Below the pieces are notes generated by a model. It saw only the letters and a program-made list of their open reading frames with translations, was not told the origin of the DNA and searched no databases. Positions 28,001-31,080 of a DNA stretch of 34,296 nucleotides are shown piece after piece. Location of the stretch: the IMG/VR virus record IMGVR_UViG_3300033571_021075, positions 1 through 34,296 of that record. The stretch is one strand, 5' to 3'. Numbering within the stretch: position 1 is the first letter of the stretch; each line of letters starts with the position of its first letter. Both the position numbers and the translations under genes were made by a program. The stretch comes from a virus.

Positions 28001-29043
28001 AGCTGATGACCCCTGAGTATGCCGCCTCCGAGCGAGCCATTGAAGCGGCCGGCGGTGTGCTAAACGGAGGAGAGATAGCTCCGGTCACGAACTTCGTGCT
28101 CGATAGCAATGAGTTCAAGGCGAACCAGCCGATATCTACTACATTCAATCCCCTCGCTATTGGTGAAAATGGGAACGCGAGATCTTCCTACGGAGCTCCG
28201 CATGAGCCGGACATGGTGAGGGCGCTCGTCGCTACCTTCACCGGTTTCGGCATGCAGGCCACTTCTGATCAGGTTGCCTCTTACATCATGCGTATGCGAC
28301 ACCCCGTCGTGACCACGCTCGTGCACTCCCCGGAAGGTAGGACCAAAGAAATGGACTTGGCGTTCAGGAGGAAAATGTCCGAAGGCGTGTTCCTGCTTAT
28401 GGCCGCCGGCGAACGTCCTCGAGCTGGTCAGCTGTCTCAGACCGGCTTCCAGACGCTCCTCACTACTGTGAAGAACAGGGAAGAGATGCCGATCAGCTAC
28501 GCCAAGAACGTCCTCGTCGATAGGCTTGAGCTTCCTCCATTAGAGCCGGCTCTTAAGGCCGCACCTCGTAGCAAGGAAGACAAGCGTGTGCGCGTGTTTG
28601 ACCGCGAAAAAGCTGTTGAGCTAATGAAGCAGGGCTATCCCGACACTAAGATAGCAAGTCACCTCGGCGTGTCCCGTGTAGCCATACTTAACCTCAGGAA
28701 GAACGCAGGCGTGGCGCCACTCACAGAAGGTTCCGTCAAGGGCCAGAGGCAGGGGTATAGGACCCCTGATAGCGTGATAGAGGAATACGCAAAGGAGAGA
28801 TCTGCTGGCGCGTCGTGGCGCGAAATCAGGCAGAAGCGCGGACAGACGAGCCATACCATTGGAGATAGAATTAAGATACGGGTGGAGGCTAAACTAAAGG
28901 GCTCCAAACCGGACGGAAGCAATCCGATGCCGACTGATAGCTTGAGTGACCCTCAGCATCCTAGTCAGATCAGGCCTACCGAAAGCAGGCCTAAGACCGA
29001 CATGGCACAACGTGAAAACATGGAGCGCGAAATGAATGAGTAA
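10036..29043 (+). CDS. Giant 6,335-aa polyvalent-type internal virion protein
   Basis: One uninterrupted reading frame of 19 kb. N-terminal helical region (about 60-230), then Ala-rich helices (about 232-400) and a Gly-rich segment (437-477). A zincin-like module has HEIAH at 620-624. A VGTYRSV-type module lies at about 1211-1248. A second zincin module has KDIFNHDELF at 2198-2207 and HEIQH at 2288-2292. An EIQSD module has EIQSD at 5065-5069. Two helix-turn-helix-like units sit at 6190-6225 and 6245-6283. The order and motifs match large polyvalent proteins of phages, which are thought to be packaged, ejected with DNA and active in the host. I count only about four cysteines. Long tracts are unassigned. 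It is the last virion gene, as ejected proteins often are. Not a tape measure by content. Confidence 0.75.
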   Translation: MEQPTSPEPQNNEANADLDVQKTRDLIASLSAGGVSVAPAPSFNFEAEQAQQEPVANGQMTGKDYYEFFQQNRSARFTHDEQGRQAFRMMSEYLDTRKVDIIKAAEGALGQMTEELGGLADAPLRPDKLAASTAEAAAKGIRDMYGIFAQSEDPGSPFFKLKSWMMRVAGIDDGDIDSQMRHFHEAREHNNKSYEYMEGKGTIVGDLLPEGYREMFNKLVDPKFANALSYAVLDIPEIILSSGMSTPASAARLAAMAAPKAAAKSGAFAAWSARSAERLSNYAAIATGKALETTGNVVKAPFKAIYGTSQAAAQLGGDFAGNAVRNMATAEVIEAGAEIVGSTVRHPAMGFLRSFGLEAFGELAQVAGADIVDRALGKVNVKMDVLGATTLERLAAGTAKGADTMSREAQLLAKGLNASIGWAPSMSGQALRTMFRDGIIGAGLGYANSREEGAGAGLGMGIGWGGLSGTVRHVHAYTNYTHQDQRVVDNFKQFVVPSFARLHGVTAGEMARRFSDHVQSFGDLRTSAIEMSHLSTLIAHETGLHGDGNVMFYFGNSAAEFDKVLIESNIKPEHFTRLREEFSNLGNNPAMFSDVELTPGNVKKLIAINSDAYRPTSGRHEIAHMLFRSVAEANGDMDNISIPDPVTGQPKHHGKTFSPRYLSTIFGASKDLGVMPDVAWESVIQHYSALQAYQHFASKKDPNANALAQQYGSLNKNLVTEFRHLYSTGTLDLRGNLDHVALVKTLTKAAEEAFAYYHAATSNVFPVDKYVKDPVHRNMLRAWAENRAAANNSRIISDLELAGVEIRGKLTNKDGSIKLFDDEGNPAIETSAYDDGKVIRLKAMDTWIESIIKSAYTRGEVSVSTLDPLRQEALAKTSGKEHLFNAVAGGGMRLKPKKELDELATVQSQKILGSISQLPEGIRPLIQEGSDGTKRILLEQINNDGLEAIRKSGAFTDREFNELAGMVHIARQGAQGNPVFNVMNCTLLGATHQIRRGAAVFRLTGEDVPVTYRTFVPLSVEVYFKDKDKDGNPLRTPQGGVVVHSLDVAAENRRLTKMFKRGDVQQLWGGNFDDFVKSYQDYVINQSGLNGPRVPTAELFRPRFGADAERVRDIMYETFGGRKPKDASFINTPANGYLGGADDPNRPFYSMRFDTMSDTRMHPTSWNARSRLPLFPYVPSAYEGITRNMMFSGFEKLPLAGGMSFLRNRNGFEIYQGEKGYNLFDMFGIKVGTYRSVKNAIDKANKEVANYDEADLQPAQEGHTVVVNGREEELLFPSTPAFMVRGLHQRSQRILHSGNSGPLKSFSSELLSAISASEVRVNAQGQMTDKAGNVVNEVEWAAKGITAKIEDVAPGSGFDDAVRIGVGKSTLTTGIDALPAANEAVRFSPSWIRSLHGLPGGIALADRQMAIRVAVSERIAKNFREGKIPMPSSNGRATSFNFIQIADAMDEGSANFAEVEALFDSMVKGQKADITENLVDRIEGLLGLKSANGASVLPFVARGDNSNALSNVMGHSAYGVEVTPSLIASGMAPSQFSGPALAEIAKQHSLQSGEPIKPWVYKAKDKAEYDALIQAGGSANEWITHHESITPGFTDAYQTLMDSVQKSGKKPLSMRLVNPVARAHVEAFVKSAKVAASKDGPYRKSAIGQFDPSTGKMVREQGRRQAALFTVLADIDDPYMRNVMSQESIFNAISVAADQANYTGPNAAKDRANDMAVLQFLIHSIQHKDNRYHHEIKTTSERTVGVRGLRELTGGSVPANSKYSIYSTAPSLSHPDISSNASNVSLAIMNNVNHHTPDRFARVMSTKGSLLKGGMLTLLNGDLGSMAHMGRKALDISYIVSTADESLLLANQKVGKNSIHPTKNMGLMDGAQIPGDTYYNPGNRSISPAALAFAMKTKNSAGMPNMVKASREAAVGYLSRYMSKRDVNATLDTFVPVLTRELFSSSSNPSFDPQGVMAPIMARLTAHLDGLVPEEKVQFAEDVILGIALGESALTPGRPANMGKYNARPGMASGYPDRLGRDMERVDAVSGMSMILQAIQHSELVDKDSRYVTRTAEKWTGFSKRAAEFLRSGTIELRAKVIANVNDSFGSTNFMLAGRQAIERLDFDRRDLMRDLGLLGKAKDFFGNEFDYLEISDSRSHLRMDKFGGRVAMIAANGMTDPEGHIKAAVAEVASGVFDGPWTEALMDHANRQGLRLKDIFNHDELFGLYPGMGETQITFENGTFGAGYYGSGGFGKIALDVSLLLRDELAEYDATDGIKSEFAGQFIDYKGKGGLTYEENLRRVIIHEIQHMIYHAEGWAEIWDWSLTDSETGKFDARDMIFSGPAALTKIEKMLGGSEDTPVVDSFGSDIDEAFVLKVGHMQHETSRILSFDRKNKTIRQADEATATAAIERIIHAPLAQKMMRNVIPETIRWTQALDGTYHMLASALASKKSSMDPAVYNSAMAKLNDSNAAVSLISTKVRMLESQIKAGQADPKVASLSLLREIEDNRRFLSIEDPSWSTLFDSLAPSVQHNLRTMSFRGQSQLWAQLLEAHEDLGARGGKMPGNWAQWHMVKIANAMGSMMYHAQPDEITARVTEGRAKMTTKELAASPRFIPAPDRDLAMFYQVGKYIGQVADKPNLAIPFDDSLFMIGGAKGSEAFTSELLAGGTPNAFRLGMRMMSRAALLSHYVTIREVGNALHHVSYSSRGWRIGADGKPEFVFSIGNLRGAEGWAGDLRSKNMNVSDMVNKAVDLYREFPMDQLPQGRNMDMASIDSKVAESAAFHQVNPKTTETQNALVDLIKSNRFINTPESGSRMNFSNGFALLAGLSKDGISVGIEDLAKAMGATIQVDSMVTMQSPVLNAIHAGAVPLVMTGGGIVEAFRMAGVDSDGIAMAKLAEIDKNFAGISMSAGELAEIVAVMHDVPFESVMQAPLGAKNILLGLANADENFVGKVRTAQSKAGPSSSLRAKMSLFINEVISKGENTSSKPLRSVVNAATLSSPGSGIMFLQEMLNTEVRLSWRGNEALQKLLGGERFSRFIGKYHDPATNEVVFKHVQRLSNKSSAYELGKISEAVLNSYCARVENLLMALTPLAEKVAAHILKQGEEGMANGVDILADMYKTAFTAALKDITSSTIGTADNDMGGPIFDLRRRMDMRIGTHASDASAVAKAFEKAAEHTLGWTQGRTDNALLLPAFGLIGGATEAFSRTASARARYLGTAGISSAPSWGLDNLGSTSDARNTELARGVSVKVGPNMPDVIPVNIWGQEIDIARAERTNSPGTNGRVNVGADQVFMGLAQDINMTSDQSRPGSSQSMIDSRGMDPAIASTIYASQRLIAMGRNILSTIEAYNNRYTLGIVADAIHSYADTGLSGSGVHQALMENPGAVQALALGDLSNDLQKAKAFLTTAYQVSDRPDMNVALANFANPMGSVTRWGGYGGIGEAALSFDYGSFRPLSQTSVVRTYIGPDGRLVLTSAFEGLADSRDIKEARIVDAITGTGVYERHEIAHKPTMVMLEGWHQSLNLFADDEAADGVRTFDQAHGSDVSAKSIGKRVGRTTDIALWSLTALPAGYQGPVSFIRSSMLGFKDNWYPRNLMETMTGETIMDVVLGKLAHHDQATFAALDRYLKDHGFFGSTSRVIMGDANKNDFAQAYAKYVWGAATMINIRRVVDGISEPTKSIVLELIKRGEDTDQILETLASGPQSGFGSGSARHGHTISALEISQIYAMAGNMFIKDKVLPALESSGVFSAEQLSTVRRFVDHVTAYDPTTIADIRKSGRVNDGLVRTPGAGRDLTNGSLSHSGQYGMMGSHKGGLIYGVNMHDYGDGARAVVDMMKGLARLEGRRPKFSLNTEDSIKFQLPTFEGVETGGVTDGYLMGYGPGTFYSATSDNVGNDGLIMTSHHYTKGTPYGFGKGSEILKDESARYYVRNTQAGVIRHETVSVEEGGALAALLAAPQYKDFSYTAPESEGVVVSPSRTGRSPLSSSVVRAAMVESIVAELRRAGQKSLDVAPAGHHLSYVGADPMMLGSAIQGTPAKDFTKTWNNRGVKTINRTLQAGYAASVTNEAYVSPTIMSSSPVVHNPPKGIAHGMSQTSGLGAGKNAAPDQMAEFAPKKGYAWQRLPDGRIMINVTGDHLGYKLDHKMLTKRRPGYGFSLIEGLGWDQQNGMLIPMRINSHVGIADMLSVMEHPLASLFSHEDPAIMGQHIRAAQLNKTKTFHQTRGDFKGALFNTYTGERIITKGLDDGMIQAYLEDPNVAPQAKAEVAAQLNGHQAANGYVSMVLPAGSTPEQIRNAILALHMEPVLGLTIEHQSRHGRAYSFSQWSGQLAYEKDRKLPTKGGTAPGKSGMRIRYSGEQPGSLPDEILKSMMETAAMISPHLMDDIDSLIGKMASGENGYFLPDTERVLASNGDTGLAIASMFPGRPDLLKYSWDAKNMHGIKIWKRTTPKGVTGYHAHVVQFDAPMMFDAEGGLRLGPKAIAFKTPEQANAFANRMAASRGGSDIARALAAGEVEVVDGPDTPASPFMPDTSAVKGQMVDGTSLKDMENDAHFVGDMDTPMDKKSARALSRGLGANKHLRFTPGESLMMVGGKTMEELNDIVRSKINFGSPMGPVGFASKAMNAIIMGALPNGQKLEAMGGEDWFKIMKKAGVSGEEMRQTGLAALFINAKATKLTRMDVAEFLAATIPMLRRHDLFTTPELKLGAIAALGGGVAGGDNAHRIKGGYVMPYMPDSVLQTRMNQHQAISGMLAGLERLELTHKALVETGNKNADATLMAISGVNKVLLTYAQRIGMDLNELKDLGAAQLAKRIQDKIVNLTKEAHKGDDTFANLNYVGLETARLTMNDHIAAIRSNDEITALVGGVMPELVLPLRQMVDEFAMGTRVMGLPMEFTKQNGPYGWSSSTAEIGLENLTGQALDNSYNKFWAGYTSGYQHVQTHPVVRFADKYATEQITGYIDQLKAIKTSLLDKTSPEDVAKLEANQALLSTAQRVLSVRVALKKIMEPHSSHGHFGDKMPGGGNIGGSKGVHEIGHSRFSQSLSVSGLSIEGFADPLGFSGALVGGDRKYSLVPLAYPITLLEEIQSDFAQKIEGVGIEEDMAVYLPLGPDEEAALAAVPQFKEMIEKAAQLRAMANNVTDFVSGRLVATMMAPDGDGGVGVGSAAPANIFMRLQLDATDMLNRGILAVQVPGLLRGTGRDVKPPESLKASLRGKFQLEIPDRVPSMEFDHELLGMLSPYQVGNGFRHIPERVLNVIKDRMKANIESTRAWSDSFGRRIGGAGTDAAIATIDTSSIHVLENLNQTLGSIMKRGQQQMAEQHAVIKKLANEMKGAGDNSDIANFINSLALIGERSHGDLNRLIGTELAGMAILDEEIAMSIGAYARGEYKFNYEAIARRALERIRAKYTDTKTFTGKTILLAYEEMLRTPAEERPFISITDNLSDPKPFGPAMSMVQDLASLVRQSGSEYAEASEALLNTPFNRMDPNIANYVDAIASYLGQGGCLYVRNTNSGGHMSEGTNRTYRVFRSMTEGGHERAAAELLSYVLERGAEGHSMDQISIVEANYHRHSGSLAGDFVKQVIEVFAGLSKRNEFATEAGVIEAKAAELKKGIPEVGTYRDDRMVPASLPYSGENVYKSMQLQMSVMDSLNRGQRGVGIMDASWQLTRGHGLSEDATIGLGIGQNRRTILMGIAPETASAIQTVLACYERITGKNPSEPDGPYGSFLFRLGDMDDNTAGVVMNGQKFDHEGSSASIVGHLGFMLMGMLDRISLQIPPESKRTLARAIQKLYDNDKRFLEEIRRQSTDGPAFVGGKKNIQHRVWSSDAEKFVANGLKDASLVTMPRHTGMGGWGYITNYGLPQHKADIMLAGTSKRFRAEYSLDAFERPVLQVEGTNMNMLDPKTGKLIVSVDVRDEGQMKLFRERYLQSSKYVGGNWMVRSFLKEWAPVGGYVDLTVVGSHASNKGSFTDFNWSRDLNAPDAEFDAIMQAVNQRYASGDKALVLERGHQLMTPEYAASERAIEAAGGVLNGGEIAPVTNFVLDSNEFKANQPISTTFNPLAIGENGNARSSYGAPHEPDMVRALVATFTGFGMQATSDQVASYIMRMRHPVVTTLVHSPEGRTKEMDLAFRRKMSEGVFLLMAAGERPRAGQLSQTGFQTLLTTVKNREEMPISYAKNVLVDRLELPPLEPALKAAPRSKEDKRVRVFDREKAVELMKQGYPDTKIASHLGVSRVAILNLRKNAGVAPLTEGSVKGQRQGYRTPDSVIEEYAKERSAGASWREIRQKRGQTSHTIGDRIKIRVEAKLKGSKPDGSNPMPTDSLSDPQHPSQIRPTESRPKTDMAQRENMEREMNE
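10729..11466 (+). other. Ala/Gly-rich, possibly membrane-active region of the giant protein
   Basis: Residues about 232-477 of the giant protein. A long series of Ala-rich helices (for example AARLAAMAAPKAAAKSGAFA) ends in a glycine-rich stretch (GIIGAGLGYANSREEGAGAG, then LGMGIGWGGLSG, 438-470). Comparable Gly-rich stretches occur near the N-termini of other phage polyvalent proteins. A membrane-passage or packing role is inferred; there is no classical transmembrane helix with flanking charges. Confidence 0.4.
11833..12315 (+). other. Zincin metallopeptidase-like module 1 in the giant protein
   Basis: Residues about 600-760. The core is GRHEIAHMLFRSVAEA, with the HExxH zinc-binding motif HEIAH at 620-624 (nt 11893-11907). 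Both histidines and the catalytic-position glutamate are intact. A possible third ligand is E751 or E752 in AAEEAFAYYHAA, about 128 residues further on, a spacing and context like other phage zincins. Protease activity on phage or host proteins is inferred from the motif. Confidence 0.6.
16618..16965 (+). other. Zincin module 2 (polyvalent-protein type) in the giant protein
   Basis: Residues about 2195-2310. LRLKDIFNHDELFGLYPGM is followed about 80 residues later by RRVIIHEIQHMIYHAEGWAE, with HEIQH at 2288-2292 (nt 16897-16911). The pairing of a 'xDxFxHxELFxxYP' segment with a HEIQHxIxxxEG helix is characteristic of the zincin domain found in large phage and conjugative-element polyvalent proteins. 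All metal-binding residues of the motif are intact. Confidence 0.65.
24988..25275 (+). other. EIQSD-type polyvalent-protein module in the giant protein
   Basis: Residues about 4985-5080. A His-containing Gly-rich lead-in (SHGHFGDKMPGGGN) is followed by HEIGHSRFSQS (5013-5023) and, about 40 residues on, LLEEIQSDFAQKI with EIQSD at 5065-5069 (nt 25228-25242). The combination of a 'GHxRF' strand and a following 'EEIQSDW/F' strand recurs in phage polyvalent proteins. The activity of this domain is not something I can state from sequence. Confidence 0.55.
28591..28884 (+). other. Two C-terminal helix-turn-helix-like units of the giant protein
   Basis: Residues about 6186-6283. Unit 1 contains REKAVELMKQGYPDTKIASH then LGVSRVAILNLRKNAG (6190-6225). 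Its TKIASHLGVSRVAILNLR core fits the helix 2, turn and recognition-helix pattern of simple DNA-binding domains. Unit 2 is weaker: GASWREIRQKRGQTSHTIGD at 6258-6277. They are followed only by a 50-residue polar tail. DNA binding is inferred. Confidence 0.5.
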
Positions 29044-29383
29044 TCCTCCAGACACGGATTTCCATGTCATGGCCAAGGACTCCCTTATATCCAGCGTCCT
29101 TGGATCCGCGGCAATGGGAGCTCGCCTGTTGCTCAGCCCGGAGCCCGTGGGCTTGGCGTGGATCATCAGGCGCACGCTGGCCGCGTGCATAACAGCCGTA
29201 TTCGTCGGGCTGGTGGCTCAGGACTATATTCATTCCAAAGGAGCTCTGTATGCGGCCATAGGCGTATCGGGCGCGGCGGCTCCGGAGATAATGGACTTCA
29301 TCATCAAGTATGTCCGCGCTCGCGGAGAACGAGAGGTATCCAATGTCACCAAAGCAAAGCCCTCCAAGAAGCGACGCAAATAA
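29036..29383 (+). CDS. Holin-like membrane protein
   Basis: 115-aa protein whose start overlaps the giant gene by 8 bases. It has hydrophobic segments at about 31-60 (including LAWIIRRTLAACITAVFVGL) and 70-90 (GALYAAIGVSGAAAPEIMDF). It ends in a strongly basic tail (KAKPSKKRRK). Two to three membrane segments, a charged C-terminus and the APEIMDFIIKYVRARGE ending match a recurrent class of small phage holins, which open the inner membrane at lysis. The position after the last virion gene supports this. It could instead be a non-lytic membrane protein. Confidence 0.6.
   Translation: MSNPPDTDFHVMAKDSLISSVLGSAAMGARLLLSPEPVGLAWIIRRTLAACITAVFVGLVAQDYIHSKGALYAAIGVSGAAAPEIMDFIIKYVRARGEREVSNVTKAKPSKKRRK
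29331..29336 (+). promoter_or_regulatory. Ribosome binding site for the 364-aa membrane protein
   Basis: GAGAGG six bases before the ATG at 29343. It decides that start over an upstream in-frame ATG at 29310, which has no comparable site and would deepen the overlap with the holin-like gene. Confidence 0.55.
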
Positions 29384-30437
29384 CCTGTTATGGGTAGTTG
29401 CAGTAATACTCTCCATGGCCGGCGCCTGCGCGGTCTATACCTCTTATGTCGTGCAGTCTGTTCTGGATGCTCTCATGAGCTCGAACACGATGGCGCTTTT
29501 GATAACGGACAACGGCTTCCGAAGCGACGACGTCAAGCTAGAGGCAAAGCTCAACAGCGCACAGCAAGCGCTCCAGACCTCCGCTGACGTAGCTACGGCG
29601 CTGACTGTCGCATGTATCATGGTCGCAATCGGCCTGATAGTGAGGGTCGCCTTCCTTAACAAACATGAGCACCAAGCGCCCAAGAAAGACCAAAAAGCAA
29701 AGAAACGCGGAGGCCTTCCTGTCGTCGCTATTCTCGCGGCTTGTCTCGTTTCTCAAGTAGGATGCAAGTCGGCGCCAGAGCCGGCTCCGCCGCCTGTGGT
29801 GGTAAAGACGAACCCGGAGAAGGACGCATACATCACGCGAGTCGAGAAAGAGGTGTCCGAGGCCGCGGCCGCTGTGACAGTAAGCATCAAGTCCAAGACC
29901 ACCGAGCTATTACCCCTGACCGAGACTAGGCTTAATGGCATAGCCAAGCCAACCCCCGAACAGGTACGCAAGTATGAGTCAGCTCTGACCAGCAAGGCCG
30001 AGCTCAAGAAAGAGGAAGACCGGGCGGCCAAGGTAGACGCTGAAACCACGGCCTTGTACGATCGGGTGAACAAGATGGACAAGGAGAACGCCGAGCTAAA
30101 GGCGACGATCGAGGCCGAGCGCAGGGCCAAAGCGTTTGACGAATTGCGCAACAAGTGCATCACGCTGGCCGGACTATTCGCCATTGGCGGAGCCGGCCTT
30201 CTGGTGCTTTCCACCTTCGTGGGCAAGGGCAAGGCGGCAGGAGTGACCCTGCTGTTGCTCGCGGGAATAACTGCGGCGGCACCTTACCTCATCGAGGACC
30301 TCATTAACGCCACATGGTTTAAATGGACGGCCGGGAGCATAGTCGTCTTGGGCATCCTGTGGGGCGTCAAGGAGGCGATTGAGGGGCACACCGAGGTCAG
30401 GAGCCGCTTGACACAAGAACCGCCAACCTCAGGCTGA
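29343..30437 (+). CDS. Multi-membrane, coiled-coil protein with embedded lipobox-like segment (lysis candidate)
   Basis: 364 aa from the chosen start. Hydrophobic segments: 15-37, 83-105, 125-140 and, after a long polar part, three more near the C-terminus (about 262-285, 290-312, 322-342). The third is preceded by a Lys/Arg-rich run (KKDQKAKKRGG) and ends LVSQVGC at 135-141, so it looks like a lipoprotein signal, although Q at -3 is a poor lipobox. It is followed by a Pro-rich stretch (APEPAPPPVVV) and a Glu/Lys coiled coil (about 160-255). Lipobox, Pro-rich linker, coiled coil and C-terminal membrane helix is the order found in one-piece spanins. The 41-base overlap with the holin-like gene supports a lysis role. 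No family is recognised; a virion membrane protein is an alternative. Confidence 0.55.
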   Translation: MSPKQSPPRSDANNLLWVVAVILSMAGACAVYTSYVVQSVLDALMSSNTMALLITDNGFRSDDVKLEAKLNSAQQALQTSADVATALTVACIMVAIGLIVRVAFLNKHEHQAPKKDQKAKKRGGLPVVAILAACLVSQVGCKSAPEPAPPPVVVKTNPEKDAYITRVEKEVSEAAAAVTVSIKSKTTELLPLTETRLNGIAKPTPEQVRKYESALTSKAELKKEEDRAAKVDAETTALYDRVNKMDKENAELKATIEAERRAKAFDELRNKCITLAGLFAIGGAGLLVLSTFVGKGKAAGVTLLLLAGITAAAPYLIEDLINATWFKWTAGSIVVLGILWGVKEAIEGHTEVRSRLTQEPPTSG

Positions 30438-30480
30438 TCTAGTCGGTTCATTGTGTACGTGGGGTGGCTTCGGCCTTAAA

Positions 30481-30499
30481 GGGAGCTTAAGAAACTCCC
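30481..30499 (+). terminator. Weak rightward hairpin
   Basis: GGGAG and CTCCC pair around a 9-base loop, 44 bases after the last rightward stop. It has no T-run, so only weak or partial termination of the late transcript is likely. Confidence 0.25.
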
Positions 30500-30514
30500 G
30501 CCTTGCATGGGCAC

Positions 30515-30538
30515 AAAAAAGGGAGGCCGAAGCCTCCC
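30515..30538 (-). terminator. Intrinsic terminator of the leftward operon
   Basis: Read leftward, GGGAGGC-TTCG-GCCTCCC (30538-30521) forms a perfect 7-bp stem capped by a stable UUCG tetraloop and is followed directly by six T residues (complement of 30515-30520). It lies 21 bases beyond the stop of the last leftward gene. Read rightward, the same stem has a CGAA loop and a broken T-run, so it may act weakly on convergent late transcription. Confidence 0.9.
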
Positions 30539-30559
30539 TGTTCCCTTATGTGGCGCGCC

Positions 30560-30901
30560 TTACTTCAGCAGGGCGCGGAGCTTGCGGAGGGTGTCCTTGG
30601 CTTCCTTGTCCACCTTGCTGGCCTTGTACCGGATCTCGGTGCTGTCGTTCGTGCCGAAGGCCGAAGTGCTGAGCTTCAGTTCCTTCGCCAGAGCGATGGC
30701 TCCGACTTCGCGGATCAGGCCGCGCCGGACGATATCCGACAGGCTGAGGCCGCTGTTAGCGATGGCCTCGTTGACCTTTTCGTTCAGGGACGCCGGGATG
30801 ACGGCGCTGATGAGCGCCTTCTTCTGGCCGTCCTTGACGAGCGTGACCTTGCGGTACTTGGTGGGGCGCTTGCGCGCGTTGGTGTTTTGTTCGTTGTTCA
30901 T
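30560..30901 (-). CDS. Small ribbon-helix-helix-like DNA-binding protein, 113 aa
   Basis: The N-terminus is basic and disordered (KRPTKYRKV). It is followed by the RHH pattern: beta strand KALISAVIP (about 28-36), helix ASLNEKVNEAIANSG, and helix SLSDIVRRGLIREV. A polar, basic C-terminal half completes it. RHH proteins act as dimeric repressors or DNA-architectural proteins. It is the last gene of the leftward operon, directly after tRNA-Gly and before the terminator. All nine Arg codons are CGC or CGG, unlike the AGG-rich late genes. No Shine-Dalgarno: the start follows an A/C-rich leader. Confidence 0.6.
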   Translation of the reverse strand: MNNEQNTNARKRPTKYRKVTLVKDGQKKALISAVIPASLNEKVNEAIANSGLSLSDIVRRGLIREVGAIALAKELKLSTSAFGTNDSTEIRYKASKVDKEAKDTLRKLRALLK

Positions 30902-30923
30902 GTGCGTGTGTGCGGGTGAAAAG

Positions 30924-30998
30924 TGGTGACGTAGACAGGATTTGAACCTGCAACAGTCTGCTTGGAAGGCAGATACTCTACCATTGAGCTACTACGTC
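30924..30998 (-). tRNA. tRNA-Gly (anticodon UCC)
   Basis: On the minus strand GACGTAG pairs with CTACGTC in a 7-bp acceptor stem, followed by discriminator A and an encoded CCA (complement of 30924-30926). D-arm GCTCAATGGTAGAGT, anticodon stem TCTGC/GCAGA with loop CTTCCAA (anticodon TCC), and T-arm with GGTTCAAATCC are all intact. It reads GGA, and GGG by wobble. Confidence 0.93.
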
Positions 30999-31002
30999 GA
31001 AT

Positions 31003-31074
31003 TGGCCCCACTAGGAGTCGAACCTAGATTAAGCGTTTAGGAAACGCCTGTCCTATCCGTTGAACGATGAGGCC
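31003..31074 (-). tRNA. tRNA-Arg (anticodon CCU)
   Basis: Acceptor GGCCTCA/TGGGGCC (one G-U pair). D-arm with CAACGGATAGGAC. Anticodon stem GGCGT/ACGCT around loop TTCCTAA, giving anticodon CCT. T-arm GGTTCGACTCC. Discriminator A, with no encoded CCA. It reads AGG only, a codon used heavily in the giant and internal-protein genes. It starts 6 bases after the ERF stop codon and is separated by 4 bases from tRNA-Gly. Confidence 0.93.
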
Positions 31075-31080
31075 GAAGGA

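Noticed and set aside
10036-29043. Giant protein as an N4-type virion RNA polymerase or as a tape measure
   Set aside because: I found no T7-like polymerase motif pattern, and the content is domain-like rather than repetitive coiled coil; a tail measured by 6,335 residues would be implausibly long for this gene set.
29665-29760. 31-aa basic out-of-frame ORF nested in the 364-aa membrane gene
   Set aside because: Short, no hydrophobic signal, no ribosome binding site; most likely chance.
30451-30672. 73-aa plus-strand frame after the last rightward gene
   Set aside because: Runs through the strong terminator hairpin and opposite the RHH gene; a shadow.
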